In this document: positions 22,940-33,512 of the stretch, one piece after another
Position numbering within the stretch: the first letter of the stretch is position 1
Layout: each line of letters opens with the position of its first letter
Source of the DNA: Oscillospiraceae bacterium
GTDB taxonomy: Bacteria > Bacillota > Clostridia > Oscillospirales > CAG-272
Assembly: GCA_015065385.1 (NCBI GenBank)
Contig: SVQK01000017.1
Coordinates: forward strand, 1-33,512
Length of the DNA stretch: 33,512 nucleotides
Reading direction: 5' to 3'
Notes under the pieces: generated by a model
What the model saw: only the letters and a program-made list of their open reading frames with translations
What the model was told of the DNA's origin: nothing
Database searches by the model: none
Made by a program: the position numbers and the translations under genes

Positions 22940-25900
22940 ATGGTCAAACCGCAGAAGGTAGGCAAGAATATCCGCATGAGCTTCTCCAAGATCGACGAGC
23001 CGCTCGAAATGCCGAGCCTCATCGCCGTTCAGAAGGAGTCGTTCAACTGGTTCCTGGAAACGGGCCTCATGGAAGTGCTCGAGGACGTTTCCCCGATCAC
23101 CGACTACTCAGGCAACCTTTTCATCGATTTCGTGGGCTATTCCCTCGATCAGAAGCCCAAGTTCCCGGTGGAGGAATGCAAGGAGCGCGACGTCAACTAC
23201 GCCGCTCCCTTAAAGGTGGACGTCCGTCTCACCAACAAGCTCACCGGCGAGGTCAAGCAGTCCTCCATCTTCATGGGCGACTTCCCCCTCATGACCGAAA
23301 AGGGCACCTTTGTCATCAACGGCGCGGAGCGCGTGATCGTCTCCCAGATCGTCCGTTCCCCGGGCATCAACTACGCCAGCTCCATCGACAAGAGCGGCAA
23401 GAAGATCTATACCGCGCAGGTGATCCCGTACCGCGGCGCGTGGCTCGAATACGAAACCGACGCCAACGACGTGTTCTGGGTCAAGATCGACAAGAACCGC
23501 AAGCTCCCCGTCACCGTCCTGATCCGCTCCCTCGGCATCGAGTCCCGGGAGGATATTGCGTCCATGTTCGGCGACGAAGTGAAGCTCACCGTCACCCTTG
23601 ACAAGGAAACCTGCGAAGCCGACGCGGAGACCAACAAGACCTCCATCCGCGACGAAGCCTTGAAGCAGATCTACGCGAAGCTCCGTCCCGGCGAGCCCGC
23701 CATCGTGGAGTCCGCCAACGCCCTGATGAACAGCCTCTTCTTCGACCCGAAGCGGTACGACCTCTATCCCGTCGGCCGCCACAAGTTCGACAAGAAGCTG
23801 GCTCTCGGCGAACGCATCGCCGGCCATACCCTGTCCCGCCCCGTCGTCAACCCGCTCACCGGCGAGCTGATCTTCGAGGACGGCGTCACGCTCTCCAAGG
23901 AAGACGCGAAGGCGGTCGAGAGCGCGTGCGTCACCGAGGTTTACCTGACCTCCGAGGACGGCGGCGAGGTGAAGGTCTTCTCCAACCGGACGGTCGATCC
24001 CGTCTGGGTGCTGGGCTACGACCTCCATTCCTCCGGCGTCAACGAAAAATGCTCCTTCGACGTGCTGAACGAGATCATCGCGGACTGCGGCGGCGACGAG
24101 GAAGCCATCCGGGCCGCTGCGAAGCGCAGGATCGGCGAGCTCTGCCCGAAGCACATTACCCGCGAGGACATTCTCGCGTCCATCAACTACCTTCTCGCCC
24201 TGTCCCACGACGTCGGAAACGTGGACGATATCGACCACCTCGGCAACCGCCGCCTCCGCTCCGTGGGCGAGCTGCTCCAGAACCAGTTCCGCATCGGCCT
24301 CGCCCGTATGGACAAACAGGTCAAGGAGCGCATGAACATTCAGGACAGCGAGACCCTCTCTCCCCAGACCCTCATCAACATCCGTCCCGTGGTCACCGCC
24401 ATCCGGGAGTTCTTCGGATCCTCCCCACTTTCCCAGTTCATGGACCAGAACAACCCGCTGGCCGAGCTGACCCACAAGAGACGTCTTTCCGCGCTCGGTC
24501 CCGGCGGCCTTTCCAGAGACCGCGCCTCCTTCGAGGTCCGCGACGTCCACTATACGCATTACGGACGCATGTGCCCGATCGAGACCCCCGAAGGTCCGAA
24601 CATCGGCCTGATCTCCTACCTCGCCACCTACGCCAAGATTTCGAAGTACGGCTTCATCGAGGCGCCCTACCACAAGGTGGTGCATGAGACCATGCCCGAC
24701 GGCACCGTCCGCCACCGCGTCACCGACGAAATCGAATATATGACCGCGGACGTCGAGGACAACTACATCGTCGCTCAGGCGAACGAGCCCCTCGACGAGA
24801 ACCGCTGCTTCGCCAACGCCAAGGTCACGGCCCGCGACCGCGCCGACATCGTGTCCGTGGATCCCTCGAAGGTCTCCCTCATGGACGTCTCCCCGAAGAT
24901 GGTGGTGTCCGTGGCGACGGCGATGATCCCGTTCCTTGAAAACGACGACAACTCCCGCGCGCTGATGGGCTCCAACATGCAGAAGCAGGCCGTGCCGCTG
25001 CTCACCACCGACTCCCCGATCGTGGGAACCGGTATGGAGTACAAGGCCGCCATCGACTCCGGCGTCGTGGTGGTCGCGCAGAACGGCGGCTGGGCCGAGA
25101 GCGTCACCGCGGACGAGATCGTCATCCACTGCGACGACGGCCATAAGGATACCTACCGCCTCATCAAGTTCAAGCGCTCCAACCAGGGCACCTGCGTCAA
25201 CCAGCGCCCCATCGTCAATCAGGGCGACCGGGTCGAAGCGGGTCAGATCATCGCGGACGGCCCCGCCACCGCCAACGGCGAAGTCGCGCTCGGCAAAAAC
25301 GCCCTGATCGGCTTCATGACGTGGGAAGGCTACAACTACGAGGACGCGGTCCTTCTGAACGAACGGCTGGTCCGCGACGACGTCTATACTTCCATCCACA
25401 TCGAAGAGTACTCCCACGAGGCGAGAGACACCAAGCTCGGCCCGGAGGAGATCACCCGCGAGATCCCGAACGTCGGCGAAGACGCCCTCAAGGATCTGGA
25501 CGCCGACGGCATCATCCGCAAGGGCTCCGAGGTCCACGCCGGCGACATCCTGGTCGGCAAGACCACGCCGAAGGGCGAGACCGAGCTCACGGCCGAGGAA
25601 CGCCTGCTCCGCGCGATCTTCGGCGAGAAGGCAAGGGAAGTGCGCGACACCTCCCTCCGCGTTCCGCACGGCGAACAGGGCACGGTCGTGGACGTCCGCG
25701 TCTTCACGAGAGAGAACAGCCCCGAGCTGCCTCCGGGAGTCAACAAGGTCGTCCGCGTGTATATCGCCCAGAAGAGAAAGATCTCCGTCGGCGACAAGAT
25801 GGCGGGCCGTCACGGCAACAAAGGCGTCGTGTCCCGCATCCTGCCTCCGGAGGATATGCCCTTCCTGCCCGACGGCACCCCGCTGGATATCGTTCTGAAT

Positions 25901-26878
25901 CCGCTGGGCGTTCCGTCCCGTATGAATATCGGTCAGGTGCTTGAAGTCCACCTCGGCATCGCGGCGAAGAAGCTCGGCTGGAAGATCATGACCCCGGTCT
26001 TCGACGGCGCGACGGAGGCGGATATCTCCGAGTGCCTCAGAATGGCCGGACTTGACCGCGACGTGCTCCCGAACGAGAACGTGAACGGCAAGAACCTCTT
26101 TGAAGAGATCATCGACCCCGTCTCCGGCGAGCGCGACCTCAGACCCATCACGGGCGACGAACGCGAGGACGCCGCGCACCTCGAAGAGCTCCGGCAGGCC
26201 GGCAGGCTCAAGGTGGTGGACGGCAAGACCATTCTTTACGACGGGCGCACGGGCGTTCCCTTCGACAACCCGGTCACCGTCGGCATCATGTACTACCTCA
26301 AGCTCCACCATCTGGTGGACGACAAGATCCACGCCCGCTCCACAGGTCCCTACTCCCTCGTCACTCAGCAGCCTCTGGGCGGCAAGGCGCAGTTCGGCGG
26401 CCAGAGGTTCGGCGAAATGGAAGTCTGGGCGCTCGAAGCCTACGGCGCGGCCTACACCCTGCAGGAGATCCTGACGGTGAAATCCGACGACACGGGCGGA
26501 CGCGTCAAGACCTACGAAGCCATCGTCAAGGGCCAGAACATCCCGACGCCGGGCATCCCCGAGGCCTTCAAGGTGCTCGTGAAGGAGCTTCAGGCGCTCG
26601 GTCTGGACATCAGGATCCTTGATCACGACGAAAACGAAGTCCCGCTGGAATCCATCGGCGACGACGACTACGAAACCGGCGGCACTCCCGTGTCCTCCGA
26701 CAACGAGATCACCGAAGACGACGTGGGCCGTACCGTGGAAACCGACGACACCATGGACTTCTTCACCGAGGAAACCTTCGACGACGAACCGGACGGTCCC
26801 GACGACGCGGAACTCTTCGCGGCAGAAGCGGCGCAGAACGGGTACGGCTATGACTCGTTCGACGACATGGACGACTGA
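22940..26878 (+). CDS. rpoB: RNA polymerase beta subunit RpoB
   Basis: RpoB is the beta subunit of bacterial RNA polymerase. I start at ATG 22940 after AAGGAGG (22922-22928); the upstream 24 codons are untranslated leader. The product is 1312 residues. The N-terminal lobes ([19 protein letters not shown]-like), the rifampicin region (FFGSS at 491, [39 protein letters not shown]), [31 protein letters not shown] and [18 protein letters not shown] are all present. The rifampicin region has Pro496 where E. coli has Gln510. Residues about 1240-1312 after the conserved end ([15 protein letters not shown]) are an acidic tail ([18 protein letters not shown]). It is followed by rpoC after 54 bases. 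Unlike the common rplKAJL-rpoB arrangement, it has its own promoter and no ribosomal genes upstream. Confidence 0.98.
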   Translation: MVKPQKVGKNIRMSFSKIDEPLEMPSLIAVQKESFNWFLETGLMEVLEDVSPITDYSGNLFIDFVGYSLDQKPKFPVEECKERDVNYAAPLKVDVRLTNKLTGEVKQSSIFMGDFPLMTEKGTFVINGAERVIVSQIVRSPGINYASSIDKSGKKIYTAQVIPYRGAWLEYETDANDVFWVKIDKNRKLPVTVLIRSLGIESREDIASMFGDEVKLTVTLDKETCEADAETNKTSIRDEALKQIYAKLRPGEPAIVESANALMNSLFFDPKRYDLYPVGRHKFDKKLALGERIAGHTLSRPVVNPLTGELIFEDGVTLSKEDAKAVESACVTEVYLTSEDGGEVKVFSNRTVDPVWVLGYDLHSSGVNEKCSFDVLNEIIADCGGDEEAIRAAAKRRIGELCPKHITREDILASINYLLALSHDVGNVDDIDHLGNRRLRSVGELLQNQFRIGLARMDKQVKERMNIQDSETLSPQTLINIRPVVTAIREFFGSSPLSQFMDQNNPLAELTHKRRLSALGPGGLSRDRASFEVRDVHYTHYGRMCPIETPEGPNIGLISYLATYAKISKYGFIEAPYHKVVHETMPDGTVRHRVTDEIEYMTADVEDNYIVAQANEPLDENRCFANAKVTARDRADIVSVDPSKVSLMDVSPKMVVSVATAMIPFLENDDNSRALMGSNMQKQAVPLLTTDSPIVGTGMEYKAAIDSGVVVVAQNGGWAESVTADEIVIHCDDGHKDTYRLIKFKRSNQGTCVNQRPIVNQGDRVEAGQIIADGPATANGEVALGKNALIGFMTWEGYNYEDAVLLNERLVRDDVYTSIHIEEYSHEARDTKLGPEEITREIPNVGEDALKDLDADGIIRKGSEVHAGDILVGKTTPKGETELTAEERLLRAIFGEKAREVRDTSLRVPHGEQGTVVDVRVFTRENSPELPPGVNKVVRVYIAQKRKISVGDKMAGRHGNKGVVSRILPPEDMPFLPDGTPLDIVLNPLGVPSRMNIGQVLEVHLGIAAKKLGWKIMTPVFDGATEADISECLRMAGLDRDVLPNENVNGKNLFEEIIDPVSGERDLRPITGDEREDAAHLEELRQAGRLKVVDGKTILYDGRTGVPFDNPVTVGIMYYLKLHHLVDDKIHARSTGPYSLVTQQPLGGKAQFGGQRFGEMEVWALEAYGAAYTLQEILTVKSDDTGGRVKTYEAIVKGQNIPTPGIPEAFKVLVKELQALGLDIRILDHDENEVPLESIGDDDYETGGTPVSSDNEITEDDVGRTVETDDTMDFFTEETFDDEPDGPDDAELFAAEAAQNGYGYDSFDDMDD

Positions 26879-26932
26879 CCCGCCCGCCGGCCTTCCTAAT
26901 CATCCCATATTTATACAGAAGGATACCTGCTG

Positions 26933-29900
26933 ATGGAACGAAACGTTTTTGAATCCATAAAAATCGGTCTCGCATCCCCGGATATGATCCGCGCGTGGTC
27001 CCACGGCGAGGTCAAGAAGCCGGAGACGATCAACTACCGTACCCTGAAGCCGGAACGCGACGGTCTGTACTGCGAGCGCATCTTCGGTCCCCAGAAGGAC
27101 TGGGAGTGCCTCTGCGGCAAGTACAAGAGGATCCGTCACAAGGGAAAGATCTGCGAGAAGTGCGGCGTCGAGGTCACCCAGAAGAAGGTCCGCCGCGAGA
27201 GAATGGGCCACATCGAGCTGGCCGCCCCGGTCTCCCATATCTGGTACTTCCGGGCGATTCCCTCCCGGATGGGACTTCTGCTCGACATCTCCCCCCGCAT
27301 CCTCGAGAAGGTCCTCTATTTCGCCGCGTATATCGTCGTCGATCCCGGCACCTCCCCCCTCGCCAAGTATCAGGTCCTCTCGGAAAAGGAACTCCGCGAG
27401 AACCGCGCCAAGTATGAAAACACCTTCCGCGTCGGCATGGGCGCGCAGGCCGTCCGCGAGCTTCTCGCCGAGCTGGATATCAACGAGCTCTCCGAGCAGC
27501 TGAAAAAAGAGCTGGACGCCGCGAACGGTCAGAAGAAGATCCGGATCATCAAGCGGCTCGAGGTCGTGGAGGCCTTCCGCAAGTCCGGCAACCGCCCCGA
27601 GTGGATGATCCTCGACGTGGTCCCCGTGATCCCGCCGGATATCCGCCCCATGGTCCAGCTGGACGGCGGACGCTTCGCTACCTCCGACCTGAACGATCTC
27701 TACCGCCGGGTCATCAACCGCAACTCCCGCCTCGACCGCCTCATCAAGCTCCACGCTCCGGACATCATCATCCGGAACGAGAAGCGCATGCTGCAGGAGG
27801 CCGTGGACGCGCTCATCGACAACGGACGCCGCGGCAAGCCCGTGACCGGCCCGAACTCCCGCCCGCTCAAGTCTCTCTCCGAGATGCTCCGCGGCAAGCA
27901 GGGACGGTTCCGTCAGAACCTGCTCGGCAAGCGCGTGGACTACTCCGGCCGTTCCGTGATCGTGGTCGGGCCGAGCCTCAAGATCTACCAGTGCGGCCTG
28001 CCGAAGGAAATGGCGCTCGAGCTGTTCAAGCCCTTCGTCATGAAGCGCCTCGTCGAGACCGGCAAGTCCGCCAACATCAAAGAGGCCAAGAAAAAGGTCG
28101 AGAAGGTCAATCCCGACGTGTGGGACGCCCTCGAGAACGTCATCAAGGCCCATCCCGTGCTTCTCAACCGCGCGCCGACGCTGCACCGCCTGTCCATTCA
28201 GGCCTTCGAGCCCGTGCTCGTGGAGGGCAAGGCCATCAAGCTCCATCCGCTGGTCTGCAAGGCGTTCAACGCGGACTTCGACGGCGACCAGATGCCGGTT
28301 CACGTTCCGCTGTCCTCCGAGGCGCAGGCGGAATCCCGGTTCCTGATGCTCTCCGCGAACAACCTCTTAAAGCCCGTGGACGGCCGCGCCATCGCCGTTC
28401 CGTCCCAGGACATGGTTCTCGGGTCCTACTACCTGACCATCAACAAGTCCGGCGAGCCCGGCGACACCGGCGATCCCGACCATCCGCGCTTCTTCCGCGA
28501 CTACGACGAGGCGGAAATGGCGTATGAAAACGGCGTCATCGGCATCCACACCCCGATCGAGGTCCGCGTCAAGAAGATCATCAACGGCGAGGAGAAGGTC
28601 GGACGGATCCGCGCCACCTTCGGACGGCTGATCTTCAACCGCCACATCCCGCAGGATCTGGGCTATGTGGACCGCTCGATCCCGGGCAACGAATTCAAGC
28701 TGGAAATCGACGAGGACACCTTCGTCTCGGCGAAGAACCCGCTCGGCGGCGTCGGCTCCAAGCAGCTCGGCGATATCGTGGACCGCTGCATCCGGAACCA
28801 CGGATTCCCCACCGCCGCCGTCGTCCTGGACGAGATCAAGTCCATGGGCTACAAATACTCCACCCGCGCGTCCATCTCCATCTCCGTGGCGGATATCACC
28901 GTCCCGCAGGAGAAGTACGACATCATCGCGCGCGCGGAGAAGAACGTGGACGTGATCCACGGCAAGTTCATGCGCGGCATGCTGACCGAAGAGGAACGCT
29001 ACAACGCCGTCGTCAAGATGTGGAACGAGACCACGGACAGCGTGACGAAGGCCCTGACCGCCAACTTCAACGACTACAACCCGATCAAGATGATGTCCGA
29101 CTCCGGCGCCCGCGGTTCCATGACCCAGATGCGCCAGCTGGCGGGCATGCGCGGCCTGATGTTCGCTACCAACGGCCGTACCATCGAGATCCCGATCAAA
29201 TCGAACTTCCGCGAGGGCCTGTCCATCCTCGAATACTTCATGGCCGCGAAGGGCGCGCGCAAATCCCTGTCCGACACGGCTCTGAAGACTGCGGACTCCG
29301 GTTATCTGACCAGACGCCTTGTGGACGTCGCGCAGGACGTGATCATCCGCGAGGACGACTGCGGCTCCCGCGAGGGCATCTGGGTCTCCGCCATCACCGT
29401 GGACAACACCGAGGTGGAGCCCCTCAAGGACCGCCTGATCGGACGCTACGTCATCGGCGATATCGTCCATCCGGAAACCGGCGAGATCCTCGTCCGCGAC
29501 AACGAGGCCGTCACCGAGGATCAGGCGAAGGCCATCGTCAAGGCCGGGATCGAGCGGGTCCACATCCGCTCCGTCCTCCAGTGCCACTCCCACTACGGCG
29601 TCTGCGCGCACTGCTACGGCTACGACCTTGCGAACAACAAGCCCGTCAACGTCGGTGAGTCCGTCGGCATCATCGCGGCGCAGTCCATCGGCGAGCCCGG
29701 CACGCAGCTGACCATGAGAACCTTCCACACCGGCGGCGTCGCGGCGGCGAACATCACGCAGGGTCTTCCGAGAGTCGAAGAGCTCTTCGAAGCCCGCAAG
29801 CCGAAGAAGACCGCGTTCGTGGCGGAAAAGGCCGGTACCTGCGCCATCGAGCTGGTGAAGAAGACCCACACGATCACCATCACCCCCGACGACGGGACCG

Positions 29901-30760
29901 CGGAGCTGGCTTATCAGATCCCGTTCGGCACCAACATCGTTGTGGAGGACGGACAGCACGTTCAGGCCGGCGTGGCACTCACCGAAGGCGACAAGAACCC
30001 GGCGGACATCCTCCGGATCAACGGCATCGTGGATGTCTACGACTATATCCTGCTCGAAGTCCAGAAGGTCTACCGGAGTCAGGGTATCGACATCAACGAC
30101 AAGCACATCGAGGTCATCGCCCGCCAGATGACGCGGAAGGTCAAGGTGACCGAGGAAGGCGACACCGGCCTGCTCTCCGGCTCCACCGTCAACGTCTCCG
30201 AGTTCCTCGCGGAAAACGAGATCATCCGGATCCGCCGGGAGGCCGGGGAGATCGACCTCATGGAAGCGAAGAGCGAACCCCTGCTCCTCGGCATCACGAA
30301 GGCGTCCCTCCAGACGGAATCCTTCCTCTCCGCGGCGTCCTTCCAGGAGACCACCAAGGTCCTCACCGAGGCCGCGATCAAGGGCAAGGTGGACCGCCTG
30401 CTGGCCCTCAAGGAGAACGTGCTGATCGGACGGCTCATCCCCGCCGGCACCGGCATGGACTGCTACCGGAACATCGAGGTGGACCGCACCGTGCCCGTAC
30501 ACCTGGCGATCCTCGACGAGGAGATCACCGAGGCCGACCGGGAAGGCGCGAAGAACACCATCCTTGACACCGAGGACGAGGACTACAGCGACGAAGAGTA
30601 CGACGAATTCGACGATTCCCTCGCCGACGATTCGCTCTCGGACGACGCGCTCTCCGATCCCGCAGACGGGGAAGAGGACGATTCCGACGACACGTTCGAG
30701 GACGAGGACTTCCCCGAGTCCGAATCCTTCGAATCCGAAGACGACTCCGAGGGGGAATAA
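26933..30760 (+). CDS. rpoC: RNA polymerase beta-prime subunit RpoC
   Basis: RpoC is the 1275-residue beta-prime subunit of RNA polymerase. The N-terminal zinc site is Cys59, Cys61, Cys74 and Cys77 ([19 protein letters not shown]). The magnesium-binding catalytic motif NADFDGDQM is at 446-454. The bridge-helix/trigger-loop region is [16 protein letters not shown] near 728-743. The second zinc site is Cys810, Cys884, Cys891 and Cys894 ([21 protein letters not shown]), matching the usual spacing. Residues about 1205-1275 are an exceptionally acidic tail ([29 protein letters not shown]) that is not part of the conserved enzyme. An AAGGA site precedes ATG 26933, and rpoB ends 54 bases upstream. 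Confidence 0.98.
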   Translation: MERNVFESIKIGLASPDMIRAWSHGEVKKPETINYRTLKPERDGLYCERIFGPQKDWECLCGKYKRIRHKGKICEKCGVEVTQKKVRRERMGHIELAAPVSHIWYFRAIPSRMGLLLDISPRILEKVLYFAAYIVVDPGTSPLAKYQVLSEKELRENRAKYENTFRVGMGAQAVRELLAELDINELSEQLKKELDAANGQKKIRIIKRLEVVEAFRKSGNRPEWMILDVVPVIPPDIRPMVQLDGGRFATSDLNDLYRRVINRNSRLDRLIKLHAPDIIIRNEKRMLQEAVDALIDNGRRGKPVTGPNSRPLKSLSEMLRGKQGRFRQNLLGKRVDYSGRSVIVVGPSLKIYQCGLPKEMALELFKPFVMKRLVETGKSANIKEAKKKVEKVNPDVWDALENVIKAHPVLLNRAPTLHRLSIQAFEPVLVEGKAIKLHPLVCKAFNADFDGDQMPVHVPLSSEAQAESRFLMLSANNLLKPVDGRAIAVPSQDMVLGSYYLTINKSGEPGDTGDPDHPRFFRDYDEAEMAYENGVIGIHTPIEVRVKKIINGEEKVGRIRATFGRLIFNRHIPQDLGYVDRSIPGNEFKLEIDEDTFVSAKNPLGGVGSKQLGDIVDRCIRNHGFPTAAVVLDEIKSMGYKYSTRASISISVADITVPQEKYDIIARAEKNVDVIHGKFMRGMLTEEERYNAVVKMWNETTDSVTKALTANFNDYNPIKMMSDSGARGSMTQMRQLAGMRGLMFATNGRTIEIPIKSNFREGLSILEYFMAAKGARKSLSDTALKTADSGYLTRRLVDVAQDVIIREDDCGSREGIWVSAITVDNTEVEPLKDRLIGRYVIGDIVHPETGEILVRDNEAVTEDQAKAIVKAGIERVHIRSVLQCHSHYGVCAHCYGYDLANNKPVNVGESVGIIAAQSIGEPGTQLTMRTFHTGGVAAANITQGLPRVEELFEARKPKKTAFVAEKAGTCAIELVKKTHTITITPDDGTAELAYQIPFGTNIVVEDGQHVQAGVALTEGDKNPADILRINGIVDVYDYILLEVQKVYRSQGIDINDKHIEVIARQMTRKVKVTEEGDTGLLSGSTVNVSEFLAENEIIRIRREAGEIDLMEAKSEPLLLGITKASLQTESFLSAASFQETTKVLTEAAIKGKVDRLLALKENVLIGRLIPAGTGMDCYRNIEVDRTVPVHLAILDEEITEADREGAKNTILDTEDEDYSDEEYDEFDDSLADDSLSDDALSDPADGEEDDSDDTFEDEDFPESESFESEDDSEGE

Positions 30761-30802
30761 GCTCCCCCGCTGACGCGCAGATCCAATCACCCGCATATCC
30801 CT

Positions 30803-30840
30803 CCGCCGTACCGCAGAACACGCGATGCGGCGGATTGTTT
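30803..30840 (+). terminator. Probable terminator after rpoC
   Basis: CCGCCG (30803-30808) pairs with CGGCGG (30828-30833), or CCGCA with TGCGG inside it, and is followed by ATTGTTTTCC. The stem is short and the loop about 19 bases, so confidence is moderate. Confidence 0.55.
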
Positions 30841-30940
30841 TCCTCCGCCGAAGGGTCAGGAATGACCCTTCGAGCTTATGAAGAAAGGCGTTTCTTCCCA
30901 TAACAGTGTGAAACGTTTCTTTCCCTGACAGCGTGAACAC
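30841..30940 (+). repeat. Dispersed hairpin element, copy after rpoC
   Basis: Bases 30841-30876 are identical to 4391-4426. They include CGAAGGGTCA-GGAA-TGACCCTTCG (30849-30872). The following agcttatgaagaaa and the later agcgtgaacacac (about 30926) also resemble copy 1. No gene overlaps it. Confidence 0.8.
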
Positions 30941-31077
30941 ACCACGGTATTCCGGCGCGCGGAGCCCGTGTCATACGCCGGTTTCGGAAGCCTCTGAATT
31001 TTTTCTAAGTTTCCGGGGCGAATTTGAATGATTCTTGTGCAATCGGGAGAATATTCCTCCCGGAGGCATTTTCATGC

Positions 31078-31106
31078 TTGACATCAATGCGAACGAATGC
31101 TATAAT
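31078..31106 (+). promoter_or_regulatory. Promoter of the rpsL-rpsG-fusA operon
   Basis: A perfect -35 TTGACA (31078-31083), a 17-base spacer and a perfect -10 TATAAT (31101-31106). The leader before rpsL is about 140 bases. A hairpin CGGGAG/CTCCCG lies upstream around 31044-31062. Confidence 0.92.
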
Positions 31107-31252
31107 GAGATATCCGCGTGAAGACGGTATCTTTGTCCGTGCGCCCATAAACCGGGCCTGACAGCGGTTTCCCGCCGGCGGATGTCACTGCGTACAACGG
31201 GAGCTTCCCCGTGGTATATAAACATTTATTACTGAAGAAAAGGAGGAATCTC

Positions 31253-31669
31253 ATGCCTACGTTTAATCAGCTCGTCAAGCAGGGCAGACAGGACAAGACC
31301 TACAAGTCCAAGGCTCCGGTTCTGCAGCAGGGCTTCAACACCCTCAAGAACCGCCCCACTGACCAGAGCTCTCCCCAGAAGCGCGGCGTCTGCACGAAGG
31401 TCACCACCATGGGCCCGAAGAAGCCGAACTCCGCTCTGCGGAAGATCGCCAGAGTCAGACTGACCAACGGTATGGAGGCTACCACCTACATCCCCGGCAT
31501 CGGTCACAACCTGCAGGAGCACTCCGTGGTTCTGATCCGCGGCGGCCGTGTGCGCGACCTGCCCGGCGTTCGTTACCACATCATCCGCGGCACGCTCGAC
31601 GCTCAGGGCGTTGCGAACCGCATGCAGGCCCGTTCCAAGTACGGCGCCAAGAGGCCGAAGAAGAAATAA
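31253..31669 (+). CDS. rpsL: Ribosomal protein S12
   Basis: S12 sits at the decoding centre of the 30S subunit and controls translational accuracy. The start is ATG 31253 with AGGAGG 6 bases before it, giving 138 residues, the usual Firmicute length. [45 protein letters not shown] and [17 protein letters not shown] are canonical. Lys56 (equivalent to E. coli Lys42) is intact. Residue 101, normally lysine in [13 protein letters not shown] (E. coli Lys87), is arginine here. It is the first gene of the rpsL-rpsG-fusA operon. Confidence 0.98.
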   Translation: MPTFNQLVKQGRQDKTYKSKAPVLQQGFNTLKNRPTDQSSPQKRGVCTKVTTMGPKKPNSALRKIARVRLTNGMEATTYIPGIGHNLQEHSVVLIRGGRVRDLPGVRYHIIRGTLDAQGVANRMQARSKYGAKRPKKK

Positions 31670-31742
31670 TCCGGCCCACCACTCGAATCCTTCGCTCACC
31701 CCGTCTTCCTAACCAGTAATGAATGTTTATGGACGACACGGG

Positions 31743-31759
31743 CGAAAGTCACACTTTCG
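31743..31759 (+). other. Triloop hairpin in the rpsL-rpsG gap
   Basis: CGAAAGT-CAC-ACTTTCG forms a perfect 7-bp stem in the 132-base gap before rpsG. It has no U-tract, so it is not a terminator. It might be an mRNA stability or S7 autoregulatory feature, or another copy of the small hairpins seen elsewhere. Confidence 0.5.
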
Positions 31760-31801
31760 AGTACCTATGATCTCATATTTTTGATGAAGGAGGGAAGCAC
31801 A

Positions 31802-32272
31802 GTGTCCAGAAGAGGTCAGATCGCAAAGAGAGACGTCCTGCCGGATCCGCTTTACAATTCCAAGCTCGTTACCAAGCTCGTGAACAACGTAATGCTCGAC
31901 GGCAAGAAGGGCGTTGCGCAGAAGATCGTCTACGACGCTTTTGCAGAAGTTGAAGCCAAGACCAACTCGAACCCGCTGGAAGTCTTCCAGGAAGCTCTGG
32001 AAAACATCATGCCCGTTCTCGAAGTCAAGGCCCGCCGCGTCGGCGGTTCCAACTATCAGGTTCCGATGGAAGTCCGTCCGGAACGCCGTCAGACGCTGGG
32101 TCTCCGTTGGCTCGTAGCCTATTCGAGAACCCGCGGCGAGCGCACCATGTCCCAGAGACTCGCAGCCGAAATTATGGATGCGAAGAACTCTGCCGGCGGC
32201 GCGTTCAAGAGAAAAGAAGAAATGCACAGAATGGCAGACGCCAACAAGGCGTTCGCTCATTTCAGATACTGA
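31802..32272 (+). CDS. rpsG: Ribosomal protein S7
   Basis: S7 nucleates assembly of the 30S head and often represses its own operon. I choose the GTG at 31802: AAGGAGGG lies just upstream and the product then begins [16 protein letters not shown] as expected, with exactly the standard 156 residues. An in-frame ATG at 31781 would overlap the ribosome site. Conserved strings include [40 protein letters not shown] and [13 protein letters not shown]. It lies between rpsL and fusA in the same direction. Confidence 0.97.
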   Translation: MSRRGQIAKRDVLPDPLYNSKLVTKLVNNVMLDGKKGVAQKIVYDAFAEVEAKTNSNPLEVFQEALENIMPVLEVKARRVGGSNYQVPMEVRPERRQTLGLRWLVAYSRTRGERTMSQRLAAEIMDAKNSAGGAFKRKEEMHRMADANKAFAHFRY

Positions 32273-32330
32273 TCGCCCGATCGGTTCACACCCCGGGAAT
32301 CAGCCCGGAATAAAGGAGTAAAGCGAATCT

Positions 32331-33512
32331 ATGCCAAGGGAATATCCGCTTGAGCGTACGCGCAATATCGGCATCATGGCTCACATCGACGCCGGTAAGA
32401 CGACTACCACGGAGCGAATCCTGTTCTACACCGGAAAGACCCATAAGATCGGCGAGACCCACGAGGGGACCGCGGTCATGGACTTCATGGAGCAGGAGCA
32501 GGAGAGAGGGATCACCATCACCTCAGCGGCTACAACATGCTTCTGGAAGAATACGCGAATCAATATTATCGATACCCCCGGACACGTTGACTTTACCGCT
32601 GAAGTGGAACGTTCCCTCCGCGTGCTGGACGGCTCCGTAACCGTCTTCTGCGCCAAGGGCGGCGTCGAACCGCAGTCCGAGACCGTATGGCGTCAGGCCG
32701 ACAAGTACGGCGTGCCGCGCATGGCGTATGTCAACAAAATGGATATCATGGGCGCGAATTTCTACCGTGTTGTGGACATGATGAAGGAACGCCTCAAGAC
32801 CAACCCTGTGCCGATTCAGCTCCCCATCGGCGCCGAAGAGAAATTCAAGGGAATCATCGACCTCATGACCATGGAAGCCGACGTCTACTACGACGACCTC
32901 GGCAAGGACATGCGCGTCGAGCCCATTCCCGCGGATATGATGGAAAAGGCGCAGCAGTACCGCGACGCGATGGTCGAATCCATCGCCGAAACGGACGACG
33001 ACCTGTTCGAGAAGTTCTGCGAGGGCGAAGAGCTCACCGTGGACGAGCTGAAGGCGGGCCTGAGAAAGGCCACCATCGCCAATAAGATCGTTCCCGTGGT
33101 CTGCGGCACTTCCTATAAGAACAAGGGCGTGCAGAAGCTGCTCGACGCGATCGTGGACTATATGCCCGCTCCCGTCGATATTCCGTCCATCCGGGGCGTC
33201 AACCCCCAGACCGAGGAAGAGGAAGACCGTCACGCATCCGACGAAGAGCCTTTCTCCGCCCTCGCGTTCAAGATCATGACCGACCCCTACGTCGGCAAGC
33301 TGACCTACCTGCGCGTGTACTCGGGTACGCTCGATTCCGGCAGCTACGTCATCAACGCCACGAAGGACAAGAAAGAGCGCATCGGCCGTCTTCTGCAGAT
33401 GCACTCCAACCAGCGCATCGACATCGACAAGATCTCGGCTGGCGACATCGTCGCAGTCGTTGGTCTGAAGGACGTCGGCACGGGCGACACGCTGTGCGAC
33501 GAGACCCATCCG
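32331..33512 (+). CDS. fusA: Elongation factor G, 3' end beyond window
   Basis: EF-G is the GTPase that drives translocation. The ATG at 32331 follows AAAGGAG, and 394 codons are present, running open to the window edge; the full protein is about 690 residues. The GTPase domain has the P-loop [13 protein letters not shown] (about 17-29), [14 protein letters not shown] (switch region), [16 protein letters not shown] and NKMD. The G-prime insert follows, and domain II begins near residue 310 ([19 protein letters not shown]). [12 protein letters not shown] has Phe where most EF-G have Trp. It is the third gene of the rpsL operon. Confidence 0.97.
   Translation, partial: MPREYPLERTRNIGIMAHIDAGKTTTTERILFYTGKTHKIGETHEGTAVMDFMEQEQERGITITSAATTCFWKNTRINIIDTPGHVDFTAEVERSLRVLDGSVTVFCAKGGVEPQSETVWRQADKYGVPRMAYVNKMDIMGANFYRVVDMMKERLKTNPVPIQLPIGAEEKFKGIIDLMTMEADVYYDDLGKDMRVEPIPADMMEKAQQYRDAMVESIAETDDDLFEKFCEGEELTVDELKAGLRKATIANKIVPVVCGTSYKNKGVQKLLDAIVDYMPAPVDIPSIRGVNPQTEEEEDRHASDEEPFSALAFKIMTDPYVGKLTYLRVYSGTLDSGSYVINATKDKKERIGRLLQMHSNQRIDIDKISAGDIVAVVGLKDVGTGDTLCDETHP

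Noticed and set aside
22579-23022. A minus-strand ORF overlapping the rpoB start
   Set aside because: It crosses the rpoB promoter and N-terminus and has no ribosome site or family features.
23210-26626. A 1138-residue minus-strand ORF
   Set aside because: It is antisense to rpoB and contains no recognisable domains.
30841-30876. A terminator at the conserved hairpin after rpoC
   Set aside because: The stem is strong, but agcttatg follows it instead of a U-tract; I list it as a repeat element.

Overview
The window is chromosomal DNA from a GC-rich, low-complexity-promoter Firmicute, most likely a class Clostridia gut or rumen anaerobe (Oscillospirales-like is my best guess, not proven). The reasons are: near-consensus TTGACA/TATAAT promoters with 16-17 bp spacers, strong AGGAGG ribosome sites, a T-box riboswitch, an SLH-domain surface protein, a 138-residue S12, and the gene order rpoB-rpoC-rpsL-rpsG-fusA. 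Both window ends cut genes.

Layout. 1-3827 (minus): a truncated AT-rich secreted protein ending in a 66-bp tandem repeat, then an SLH-domain protein. 3828-4516: a gene-free stretch packed with perfect small hairpins and a long palindrome. 4517-6079 (minus): a HerA/DUF853-type ATPase. 6080-6814: divergent promoters, a repeat patch and a complete T-box leader. 6815-9133: an unusual HTH-cupin-acyl-CoA synthetase fusion under that T-box. 9294-10148: a thioredoxin-reductase-like flavoprotein that keeps its CATC active site but lacks a recognisable NADPH motif. 10288-11328: a DUF445 membrane protein. 11338-11715: two copies of a MITE-like repeat. 11836-15958 (minus): an aluminium-resistance/PLP family protein, mutY, and a lipoprotein with an internal duplication. 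16220-19416: a ribbon-helix-helix protein in an operon with clpB. 19516-22049: a LysR regulator divergent from a MATE transporter. 22125-22466 (minus): rplS. 22940-33512: rpoB, rpoC, rpsL, rpsG and the first 394 codons of fusA.

How the genes work together. The right third is the core transcription/translation cluster in two promoter units (rpoBC; rpsL-rpsG-fusA). The left two thirds are accessory or housekeeping genes mostly in single-gene units with their own promoter and terminator. The point of greatest interest is the T-box controlling an acyl-CoA synthetase: amino-acid starvation would switch on activation of a carboxylic acid. This would make sense if the cell builds an amino acid by reductive carboxylation of an acyl-CoA, as some rumen anaerobes do. 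Other points worth a second look are the NADPH-site-less thioredoxin reductase, the RHH-clpB operon with candidate operators, S12 with Arg at a streptomycin-resistance position, and a family of dispersed hairpin repeats, one of which shows a compensatory base change.
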